Shown here: piece by piece, positions 1-5,626 of the stretch | Numbering within the stretch: position 1 is the first letter of the stretch | Layout: every line of letters starts with the position of its first letter | Assembly (NCBI GenBank): GCA_017849395.1 | Contig: JAFIHO010000183.1 | Coordinates: forward strand, 1-5,650 | Direction: 5' to 3' | Length of the DNA: 5,650 nt | DNA from: Hyphomicrobiales bacterium | GTDB taxonomy: Bacteria; Pseudomonadota; Alphaproteobacteria; Micropepsales; Micropepsaceae | Notes under the pieces: generated by a model | What the model was told of the DNA's origin: nothing | Seen by the model: only the letters and a program-made list of their open reading frames with translations | Databases searched by the model: none | Program-made: the position numbers and the translations under genes

Positions 1-127
1 CGGGCGGACCTATCTGCTGATGACAGTTATGGGTGTAGCGGCCATGCTACTGACCTTGTTGCTGGCACGGCTTTGGCACAAGGGCCGCATCCTGGCGGAC
101 GGCGAAGAGGTGCCGCTTACCATCTAA
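1..127 (+). CDS. C-terminal end of an unidentified membrane protein (5' end outside window)
   Basis: An open frame enters from the left edge (first full codon at position 2) and ends at TAA 125-127. It encodes about 41 residues: a hydrophobic stretch running roughly TYLLMTVMGVAAMLLTLLLA, which looks like a transmembrane helix, then a basic turn (RLWHKGR), then a short acidic tail ending in VPLTI. That pattern fits an integral membrane protein with a small cytoplasmic C-terminus, by the positive-inside rule. The rest of the gene lies outside the window, so no family can be named. DUF2975-type small membrane proteins end in a loosely similar way, but this is only a weak resemblance. The stop codon overlaps that of the convergent xerC in the tetranucleotide CTAA at 124-127. 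The 126 bases have no internal stop in this frame, and the predicted helix argues against a chance ORF. Confidence 0.6.
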   Translation, partial: GRTYLLMTVMGVAAMLLTLLLARLWHKGRILADGEEVPLTI

Positions 128-137
128 GCCTTGGCGC
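110..137. terminator. Hairpin over the convergent stop codons (possible bidirectional terminator)
   Basis: GCTTA (115-119) pairs with TAAGC (125-129) around the loop CCATC. Outside this, GTGCC (110-114) pairs with GGCGC (133-137) using one G-T pair, with a 3-nt bulge (130-132). The structure contains both stop codons of the convergent pair. No T-run follows on either strand, so it is not a classical intrinsic terminator. Its role as a terminator or 3'-end stabiliser is inferred from position alone. Confidence 0.25.
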
Positions 138-1059
138 GCGGGTGAGCCTTTTCATAGGTTTCCAGCAACTCGCGGGTGTCGATGGCCGTGTAAATCTGTG
201 TCGTCGAAAGCGACGCATGACCCAGCAGTTCCTGTACGCTGCGCAGATCTCCACCGCCACTCAGCAAGTGTGTCGCAAAGGAATGGCGCAACGCGTGCGG
301 CGTGGCGCGGTCGGACAGGCCCAATGCTCCGCGCAGTTTCTGCATGAGACTTTGCGCTTCCCGCGCGCTCATGGGCTTGCCGCGCCGCGAAAGGAACAGG
401 GCATCCGATGGCGCGCCGGTGAATGGAATTTTTCCGGCATAGCTTTGCAAGGCTTCAGCCACCACCGGCAGGACCGGCACGCTGCGTTCCTTCCGCCCCT
501 TGCCCAGCACAGTCAGTGTTGCACCTAAGGGTACATCGCCACGCTTCAGGCTAAGCGCCTCGCTGATCCGCAGGCCCGCACCATACAGAAGCGTCAACAA
601 CGCGGCATCGCGCGCGCCAAGCCAGTCTATGTCGTGGTCGCCCGCCACCGTGATGGCCCGCGCAGCATCATCGACACTCAGCGGACGCGGCAGACGCCGC
701 TTGATACGTGGGGTGCGGATGGCGCGTGGCGCAGCGTTTTCCAGGATGCCTTCGCGAGCGAGGAATTTGTAGAAGCTGCGCACCGCCGCCATCGCGCGCT
801 GGACCCCTCCTGGACCAAGCCCTTCGCTGCGCCGCGCTGTGATGAAGGCCCGGATGTCGGCGGGCGATAATTTCGCCAGCGTTTTCTGTGTCACCACGCC
901 ACCCAGATGCCCAGTCTGAAATCCCAGGAAACGCGTGACATCATCGCCATAGGCGCGCAGCGTATGAGGGCTTGCGCGGCGCTCATGCGCGAGCTGGTCC
1001 AGCCAGGCCTGCCGCAATTCGCCGGGCAAACTCCCGGGGTCAGCCCTTGATGACGACAT
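124..1059 (-). CDS. xerC: Tyrosine recombinase XerC
   Basis: This is the site-specific tyrosine recombinase that acts with XerD at dif, near the terminus, to resolve chromosome dimers at division. The product is 311 aa from ATG 1059; the family is usually about 300. An N-terminal SAM-like core-binding domain (about residues 15-105, with the typical ERRASPHTLRAYGDDV) precedes the catalytic domain. All six catalytic residues are visible: R164 (GAGLRISEAL), K187 (GKGRKE), H255 and R258 (HALRHSFATHLL), H281 (LLGHASLSTTQIY) and nucleophile Y290. The C-terminal RELLETYEKAHPRA is XerC-like rather than XerD-like. An ATG at 1074 would add five residues (MRRRR) but has no ribosome-binding site, whereas AGAAGG lies 3 nt before ATG 1059. 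The 5' end overlaps the upstream transaldolase gene by 20 bp, suggesting cotranscription and translational coupling. A related integrase is unlikely given the conserved context. Confidence 0.93.
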   Translation of the reverse strand: MSSSRADPGSLPGELRQAWLDQLAHERRASPHTLRAYGDDVTRFLGFQTGHLGGVVTQKTLAKLSPADIRAFITARRSEGLGPGGVQRAMAAVRSFYKFLAREGILENAAPRAIRTPRIKRRLPRPLSVDDAARAITVAGDHDIDWLGARDAALLTLLYGAGLRISEALSLKRGDVPLGATLTVLGKGRKERSVPVLPVVAEALQSYAGKIPFTGAPSDALFLSRRGKPMSAREAQSLMQKLRGALGLSDRATPHALRHSFATHLLSGGGDLRSVQELLGHASLSTTQIYTAIDTRELLETYEKAHPRAKA

Positions 1060-1696
1060 TCGCCTTCTGCGCATCGGCCAGGAAGGCGGCCAGGCCCTTG
1101 TCTGTCAGCGGATGGTTATAGAGCTGCTTGAACACCGAGGAGGGAATGGTCGACACATCGGCCCCGGCCAGCGCCGCCTCGCGCACATGCATCACATGCC
1201 GCACACTGGCTGCCAGGATTTCGGTCTTGTAGCCGTAATTGTCATAGACGGTGCGGATGTCACGGATCAGTCCCATGCCGTCCTCGCCGATATCGTCCAG
1301 CCGTCCGATAAAGGGCGAAATGAACGTGGCGCCCGCCTTGGCCGCCAGCATCGCCTGCATCGGGGAAAAGCACAGGGTCACATTCACCATCACGCCGCCC
1401 GCCGACAATTCCTTGCAGGCGCGCAGTCCATCCCAGGTCAACGGCACCTTCACCGCGATATGCTTGCCGATCTGGGTGAAGATCTTCGCCTGCTTCATCA
1501 TGCCGTCATAGTCGGTAGCCAGTACTTCGGCGCTGATGGGTCCGCCCACGATGGTTGCGATCTCGCGTAGCGATTCGACATAATCGCGCCCGGTCTTGGC
1601 CGCCAGGGACGGGTTGGTGGTGACGCCGTCGATCAGGCCGGAAGCGGCCATTTCGCGGATTTCCTTGGCATCGGCGGTGTCGAGAAAAATTTTCAT
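1040..1696 (-). CDS. fsa: TalC/FSA-family short transaldolase (usually annotated fructose-6-phosphate aldolase)
   Basis: This is a cytosolic class I aldolase-fold enzyme of 218 aa, the usual length for the TalC/FSA/MipB group. It forms a Schiff base with dihydroxyacetone units from sugar phosphates in the pentose phosphate network. Visible markers are D6 in MKIFLDTAD, the TTNPS loop (26-30), Schiff-base K83 in AVKVPLT, TLCFS (107-111), and SPFIGRLDDIG (127-137). E57 and F129 are the residues of true transaldolases; E. coli FsaA has Gln59 and Tyr131 there. Transaldolase activity is therefore more likely than free fructose-6-phosphate aldolase activity, despite the common fsa label. ATG 1696 gives the family-typical N-terminus MKIF. 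A second in-frame ATG at 1717 would add MKRVFSV. The gene is first in an apparent operon with xerC (20-bp overlap) and diverges from priA. The reading frame stays open far upstream, but only as antisense shadow. Confidence 0.93.
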   Translation of the reverse strand: MKIFLDTADAKEIREMAASGLIDGVTTNPSLAAKTGRDYVESLREIATIVGGPISAEVLATDYDGMMKQAKIFTQIGKHIAVKVPLTWDGLRACKELSAGGVMVNVTLCFSPMQAMLAAKAGATFISPFIGRLDDIGEDGMGLIRDIRTVYDNYGYKTEILAASVRHVMHVREAALAGADVSTIPSSVFKQLYNHPLTDKGLAAFLADAQKANVVIKG

Positions 1697-1753
1697 GACG
1701 GAAAAGACCCTTTTCATTGACGCCCGCCGGGCGGCGGAGCGAAAGCTTGTCCC
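1697..1753. promoter_or_regulatory. 57-bp divergent spacer between fsa and priA
   Basis: Both divergent transcription units must start in or near this spacer. It contains a perfect inverted repeat GAAAAG-ACC-CTTTTC (1701-1715) and a second, CGCCCG-C-CGGGCG (1721-1733). TTGACG at 1717-1722 resembles a rightward -35 element, but no good -10 follows at normal spacing, so I do not assign a promoter. A near-duplication, TTTTCATGACG (1690-1700) and TTTTCATTGACG (1711-1722), places two in-frame fsa ATG codons 21 bp apart. The inverted repeats could be operators, but I recognise no known regulator motif. Confidence 0.35.
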
Positions 1754-3973
1754 GTGAGGCAGGCCCATTTCCAGATTAGCAGCCCGGACCCGGGACCCCA
1801 ACCCCGCGCGGGCATTTTGCTGCCGGTTCCACTGGCTGGTGCCTATGACTACAAACTGCCGCGCGGCGCAATCGCAGCGCGCGGCACCTTGGTCGAGGCC
1901 CAGCTTGGCAGCCGCCAGATGCTGGGCGTGGTGTGGGGCGCGGCCGAAGGCACGGTGGGCGATAACAGGCTGAAGACCGCCGAACCGCTGGCAGATGCGC
2001 CCGTTCTGCCGAAAGGCCTGTGCGACTTTATCGACTGGGTGGCGGACTACACGCTCAATCCGCCGGGCGCAATCCTGGCGATGGCGCTGCGGTCGCGCGG
2101 CGCGTTCGAACCAGAAGCGCGGCGCATCGCCTATGTGGTCAGCGGCGTCGTGCCGCCAAAACTGTCGGCCGCGCGCAGGCAGGCGCTGGACGTGGCATCC
2201 GATGGGCTGGCGCGTTCCGTGCCTGGTTTGGCGGAGGATGCCAATGTGTCCAGCGCGGTCGTGCGCGGACTGATCCAGAGCGGCGCGCTGATGCCGACGG
2301 AACTGCCGGAATTCACGCCATTCCGCGCACCGGAGGCGAATTTCGCCGCGCCAATCCTGAATGACGATCAGGCGCAGGCGGCAGCGGCGCTGCGCGGCGC
2401 GGTGGCCGCGAACAAATTCTCCGCCCATCTGCTGGATGGCGTAACGGGCTCGGGCAAGACCGAGGTCTATTTCGAGGCGGTCGCCGCCGCGCTCGCGACT
2501 GGAAAACAGGCGCTGATCCTGTTGCCCGAGATCGCACTGACGGTGCAGTTCCTGGAGCGTTTTGCGGCGCGCTTCGGCACGCGTCCCGCCGAATGGCACA
2601 GCGATCTGTCGCAGAAGGAACGGCGGCGGGTCTATCGCGCCGTGATGAATGGCGAGGCGAAAGTCGTGGTGGGTGCGCGCTCGGCGCTGTTCCTGCCTTT
2701 CGCATCTCTGGGCCTGATCGCGGTGGACGAAGAACATGAACAGGCTTTCAAGCAGCAGGACGGCGCGATCTATCATGCCCGCGACATGGCGGTGGTGCGG
2801 GCGCGCATCGAGCAATGTCCGGTCGTGCTGGCCAGCGCGACGCCGTCGCTGGAAAGTTTCGTCAACGCCACCAACGGGCGCTATGCCCATCTGAAGCTGA
2901 CCAGCCGTCACGGCGTGGCGGCGATGCCCAGCGTGAAACTGATCGACCTGCGACAGGAACGTGATGCCATCGATGCGGAGCAACGCGCGCAATGGCTGTC
3001 GCCGCCGCTGCGCGATGCGCTGACACAGACATTGGTGGCGGGGGAACAGGCGATGCTGTTCCTCAATCGCCGCGGTTACGCGCCGCTCACCTTGTGCGAG
3101 GCTTGCGGCCACAAGCTGACCTGTCCGCATTGTTCGGCCTGGCTGGTGGAGCATCGCTATCGCAGGCGGCTGGCCTGTCATCAATGCAGCTTTGAGATTC
3201 CCGCGCCCACCGCATGCCCGGCCTGTAATGCCGGCGGCACCTTGATCGCCTGCGGCCCCGGGGTGGAGCGGGTGGCGGAGGAATTCGCGCAATTCTTTCC
3301 CGGCGCGCGATACGCCATCGCCTCGTCCGACACATTGCATGGCCCCGCTGAAACGCAAGGCGCGATCCGCGCCATGGCCAAGCGCGAGATCGATGTGCTG
3401 ATCGGAACCCAGATCGTCGCCAAGGGGCATCATTTCCCGCAACTCACCCTGGTCGGCGTGGTGGATGCGGACCTTGGCGGCAGCGACGGCGATGTGCGGG
3501 CGCGAGAGCGCACCTTCCAGTTGCTGCATCAGGTGTCGGGCCGCGCGGGCCGGGCGGAGAAGCCTGGGCTGGTGCTGCTGCAGACGCGCAATCCGGAGGA
3601 TGCGGTGATGCAGGCGCTGGCGCGGGGCGACCGCGACGGGTTCTATGAGCAGGAGCGGCAATATCGTGAGGCCAGCGCCGCGCCGCCGTTCGGGCGGTTG
3701 GCGGCCATTATCGTGTCCGGTCCGGATGGAGACGCGGTGCGTCATGTGGCGCGTGAACTGGGCAAGGCGGCGCCGGCGGCGCGGGATGTGAAAGTTTGGG
3801 GGCCGACGCCCGCCTTCTATGCGCTGCTGCGCGGGCAGACGCGGGAGCGGTTGCTGGTGCAGGCGGCGCGGGGCATCGATATTCAGGCCTATCTGAAAGC
3901 CTGGCTGAAACTGGTGAAAGCGCCCAGCGCGGTGCGCGTCACCGTCGATGTCGATCCGGTAAGCTTTTTCTAA
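1754..3973 (+). CDS. priA: Primosomal protein N' (replication restart helicase PriA)
   Basis: PriA is a superfamily 2 3'-to-5' DNA helicase that recognises stalled or repaired forks and starts reloading of the replicative helicase. The product is 739 aa, normal for the family. Order: N-terminal 3'-DNA-binding domain (about 19-110, starting ILLPVPLAGAYDYKLP), winged-helix region (about 120-185), Q-like motif LNDDQAQAA (202-210), Walker A GVTGSGKT (229-236), Walker B DEEH (325-328), motif III ASATPS (360-365), zinc module with four Cys pairs (C448/451, C457/460, C475/478, C488/491), GTQIVAKGHHF (551-561), arginine-finger motif QVSGRAGR (593-600), and a C-terminal domain ending in DVDPVSFF. All key residues are intact. 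The start is GTG 1754, because an in-frame stop at 1718-1720 and the lack of an ATG leave no better choice. GGAG at 1736-1739 is too distant (14 nt) to be a good ribosome-binding site, so initiation is probably weak. The TAA overlaps the leuC stop. Confidence 0.97.
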   Translation: MRQAHFQISSPDPGPQPRAGILLPVPLAGAYDYKLPRGAIAARGTLVEAQLGSRQMLGVVWGAAEGTVGDNRLKTAEPLADAPVLPKGLCDFIDWVADYTLNPPGAILAMALRSRGAFEPEARRIAYVVSGVVPPKLSAARRQALDVASDGLARSVPGLAEDANVSSAVVRGLIQSGALMPTELPEFTPFRAPEANFAAPILNDDQAQAAAALRGAVAANKFSAHLLDGVTGSGKTEVYFEAVAAALATGKQALILLPEIALTVQFLERFAARFGTRPAEWHSDLSQKERRRVYRAVMNGEAKVVVGARSALFLPFASLGLIAVDEEHEQAFKQQDGAIYHARDMAVVRARIEQCPVVLASATPSLESFVNATNGRYAHLKLTSRHGVAAMPSVKLIDLRQERDAIDAEQRAQWLSPPLRDALTQTLVAGEQAMLFLNRRGYAPLTLCEACGHKLTCPHCSAWLVEHRYRRRLACHQCSFEIPAPTACPACNAGGTLIACGPGVERVAEEFAQFFPGARYAIASSDTLHGPAETQGAIRAMAKREIDVLIGTQIVAKGHHFPQLTLVGVVDADLGGSDGDVRARERTFQLLHQVSGRAGRAEKPGLVLLQTRNPEDAVMQALARGDRDGFYEQERQYREASAAPPFGRLAAIIVSGPDGDAVRHVARELGKAAPAARDVKVWGPTPAFYALLRGQTRERLLVQAARGIDIQAYLKAWLKLVKAPSAVRVTVDVDPVSFF

Positions 3974-3981
3974 AGCGTCCG
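3957..3981. terminator. Hairpin over the priA/leuC convergent stop codons
   Basis: GCTTT (3963-3967) pairs with AAAGC (3972-3976) around the loop TTCT. Outer CGG (3957-3959) pairs with CCG (3979-3981), plus an A-T pair inside a small internal loop. The structure spans the overlapping stops CTAA at 3970-3973. It is short, moderately AT-rich, and has no downstream T-run on either strand, so a terminator role is tentative. Confidence 0.22.
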
Positions 3982-5364
3982 CACATCCGCCAGATGGCCG
4001 GTCACGGCTGCTGCCGCCGCCATCGCGGGGCTGACCAGATGGGTGCGGCCGCCGCGGCCCTGGCGGCCTTCGAAATTGCGGTTGCTGGTCGAAGCGCAGC
4101 GTTCGCCTTCCTTCAGCTTGTCGGCATTCATGGCCAGGCACATGGAACAGCCCGGATCGCGCCATTCGAAACCGGCTTCGACGAACACCTTGTCCAGGCC
4201 TTCCTCTTCGGCCTGATGCTTCACCAGGCCCGAACCCGGCACCACGATGGCGTTGACGCCCGCCGCGACCTTGCGGCCCTTGGCGATGACGGCGGCCGCG
4301 CGCAGATCCTCGATACGGCCATTGGTGCAGGAGCCGATGAAGACATGATCGACCTTGATGTCGGTCAGCTTCATGCCCGCGCTGATGCCCATATATTCCA
4401 GCGCGCGCTGTGCGGCGGCGCGCTTGTGATCTTCCATCGCGGCCGGATCGGGCACAGTGGCGGTGATGGGCAGCGCCTGTTCGGGCGAGGTGCCCCAGGT
4501 CACCATCGGCACGATGTCGCGCGCATCCAGCACCACTTCGGCGTCGAACTTCGCATCGGGATCGGATTTCAGGGTGCGCCAATACATCGCCGCCGCTTCG
4601 AACGCCGCGCCCTTGGGAGCGCGGGGACGGCCCTTGATGTAATCGATGGTCGTGTCGTCCACCGCCACCAGACCGGCGCGCGCGCCGCCTTCGATGGTCA
4701 GGTTACACAGGGTCATGCGGCCTTCCATCGACAATCCGCGCACCGCTTCGCCCGCATATTCGATCACATAGCCGGTGCCGCCCGCGGTGCCGATCTTTGC
4801 GATCACCGCCAGCGCGATGTCCTTCGCCGTCACGCCGTCGGGCAGCTTGCCGTTCACCGTGACGCGCATGTTCTTCGAATGTTGCGCGCGCAGGGTCTGG
4901 GTCGCCAGCACATGCTCGACTTCCGAGGTGCCGATGCCGCAGGCCAGCGAACCGAACGCGCCATGGGTGGAGGTGTGGCTGTCGCCGCAGACAATGGTGG
5001 TGCCCGGCAGGGTCCAGCCCTGTTCCGGCCCGATGATATGCACGATGCCCTGGCGGATATCGTCCATTGCGAAATATTCGATGCCGAAATCCTTGGCGTT
5101 CTTTTCCAGGGTTTCGACCTGCAGCCGGGATTCCGGTTCGGTGATGCCCTTGTCCCGGTCGGTGGTGGGCACGTTGTGGTCGGCCACGGCCAGCGCCAGT
5201 TCCGGGCGGCGGACTTTGCGCCCTGCCATCCGCAGGCCTTCAAAGGCCTGCGGGCTGGTCACCTCATGCACCAGATGCCGGTCGATATAGAGAATGGGGG
5301 TCTCGCCGGGCGGGCTGTCCACCAGATGGGCGTCCCAAATCTTGTCATACAGCGTCTTGGCCAT
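3970..5364 (-). CDS. leuC: 3-isopropylmalate dehydratase large subunit (LeuC)
   Basis: LeuC is the aconitase-superfamily subunit carrying the [4Fe-4S] cluster. With the small subunit LeuD it interconverts 2- and 3-isopropylmalate in leucine biosynthesis. The product is 464 aa; the E. coli protein is 466. Cluster ligands are visible as C346 (GSCTNGR) and C406/C409 (DPGCSMCLAMN). Other hallmarks are IDRHLVHEVTSPQAFEGLR (28-45), DHNVPTT (62-68), GDSHTSTHGAFG (127-138) and SNRNFEGRQGRGGRTHLVSP (427-446). ATG 5364 gives the standard MAKTLYDKIWDAH start, and TAGG lies 7 nt upstream as a modest ribosome-binding site. leuD is not visible here; because priA runs convergently right after leuC, leuD is not directly downstream. 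Homoaconitase-type paralogues are possible, but length and motifs fit LeuC. See the separate entries for a possible promoter and leader ORF upstream. Confidence 0.96.
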   Translation of the reverse strand: MAKTLYDKIWDAHLVDSPPGETPILYIDRHLVHEVTSPQAFEGLRMAGRKVRRPELALAVADHNVPTTDRDKGITEPESRLQVETLEKNAKDFGIEYFAMDDIRQGIVHIIGPEQGWTLPGTTIVCGDSHTSTHGAFGSLACGIGTSEVEHVLATQTLRAQHSKNMRVTVNGKLPDGVTAKDIALAVIAKIGTAGGTGYVIEYAGEAVRGLSMEGRMTLCNLTIEGGARAGLVAVDDTTIDYIKGRPRAPKGAAFEAAAMYWRTLKSDPDAKFDAEVVLDARDIVPMVTWGTSPEQALPITATVPDPAAMEDHKRAAAQRALEYMGISAGMKLTDIKVDHVFIGSCTNGRIEDLRAAAVIAKGRKVAAGVNAIVVPGSGLVKHQAEEEGLDKVFVEAGFEWRDPGCSMCLAMNADKLKEGERCASTSNRNFEGRQGRGGRTHLVSPAMAAAAAVTGHLADVRTL

Positions 5365-5367
5365 AGG

Positions 5368-5406
5368 CTAACCTACTGATTCATATATATTTTCTAAGAC
5401 GCCCAT
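5368..5406 (-). CDS. Possible 12-codon leader ORF upstream of leuC
   Basis: A short frame, ATG 5406 to TAG 5368, encodes MGVLENIYESVG. A good Shine-Dalgarno sequence, TGAGG, sits 5 nt before its ATG, arguably better than that of leuC. The stop lies 3 nt before the leuC ATG and in the same frame, a spacing that allows reinitiation. Four of the twelve residues are branched-chain (Val, Leu, Ile, Val), and the Leu (TTA) and Ile (ATA) codons are ones expected to be rare in a GC-rich genome. It could couple leuC translation to branched-chain aminoacyl-tRNA supply. However, the same AT-rich bases may simply be a promoter -10 region, in which case the frame is never transcribed whole. Confidence 0.22.
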   Translation of the reverse strand: MGVLENIYESVG

Positions 5407-5411
5407 TTGAA
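5384..5411 (-). promoter_or_regulatory. Candidate sigma-70-type promoter for leuC
   Basis: Reading leftward, TTCAAA (5411-5406) and TATATA (5389-5384) are separated by 16 nt, each matching four of six consensus positions. They lie in the only strongly AT-rich patch (5380-5396) of an otherwise GC-rich region. The predicted start near 5377 would give a 5' leader of only about 13 nt, just enough to keep the TAGG ribosome-binding site. A weaker alternative lies further upstream: TTGAAT (5503-5498), 17 nt, TATGTA (5480-5475), which would give a leader of about 100 nt. Confidence 0.33.
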
Positions 5412-5514
5412 CCTCAGCAAACGGGGACCCCCTCCCCCTTGCCTTCGGAGCCACGCGGACGCCTTGGGGCCGCCTACATAAAGGTGAGGACGGCGGGATT
5501 CAATGTCGGGTCTT

Positions 5515-5574
5515 TTTGGTCGCACGGCCCCGGGCGCGAACGCGCCCAGTCAACCAAAGGCGCGCTTTGCGCGC
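5515..5574. repeat. Tandem GC-rich palindromes
   Basis: Three nested or adjacent inverted repeats are visible. TTTGGT (5515-5520) pairs with ACCAAA (5553-5558) and encloses the perfect 16-bp palindrome GGGCGCG-AA-CGCGCCC (5532-5547). Immediately after comes GCGCGC-TTT-GCGCGC (5560-5574). Neither hairpin is followed by a T-run, so intrinsic termination is not obvious. They abut the candidate dispersed repeat at 5573-5626 and may be part of one mosaic intergenic element. Confidence 0.45.
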
Positions 5575-5626
5575 ATGACGGAAAACTGGTTCGCCGCTGC
5601 GCGGCTCCACTTTTCCTGGCCGATGC
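5573..5626. repeat. Candidate alphaproteobacterial dispersed palindromic repeat with an inserted hairpin
   Basis: The stem is GCAT (5573-5576) with ATGC (5623-5626), then GGAAAA (5580-5585) with TTTTCC (5611-5616), a C-C mismatch, TGG (5587-5589) with CCA (5607-5609), and inner GCCGC-TGC-GCGGC (5593-5605). From memory of the family, Rhizobiales genomes carry many intergenic copies of the form GCATGAnCCGGAAAAGTGG, a short GAACC-type centre, then the mirrored arm. The arms here match that pattern on the minus strand. The GCCGC hairpin at the centre is extra relative to the form I remember. I cannot confirm copy number from one window. Confidence 0.5.

Noticed and set aside
73..528. A 151-codon rightward frame
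   Set aside because: It is out of frame with the membrane-protein C-terminus and antisense to the catalytic domain of xerC. Its composition is that of a shadow.
124..1059. xerC as a mobile-element integrase marking an island edge
   Set aside because: It overlaps the transaldolase gene, lies in a conserved housekeeping cluster, and no attachment site, tRNA or direct repeat is visible nearby.
1697..4582. A very long minus-strand open frame (about 960 codons) running upstream of the transaldolase gene, giving an apparent 1180-aa fusion
   Set aside because: It is antisense to priA and then overlaps leuC in another frame. The translation is Arg/His/Gln/Ala-rich with no recognisable domain, typical of shadow frames in GC-rich genes. 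The real protein starts at MKIF, 1696.
3796..5379. A 527-codon rightward open frame over the priA end and leuC
   Set aside because: It is antisense to leuC, whose product has all catalytic motifs. The rightward translation is low-complexity, rich in Gly, Ala, His and Arg, with no domain.
5425..5439. G-rich run on the minus strand as a possible G-quadruplex
   Set aside because: There are only two five-G tracts plus the interrupted GGGGACCCC, not four well-spaced tracts, so a stable intramolecular quadruplex is not supported.
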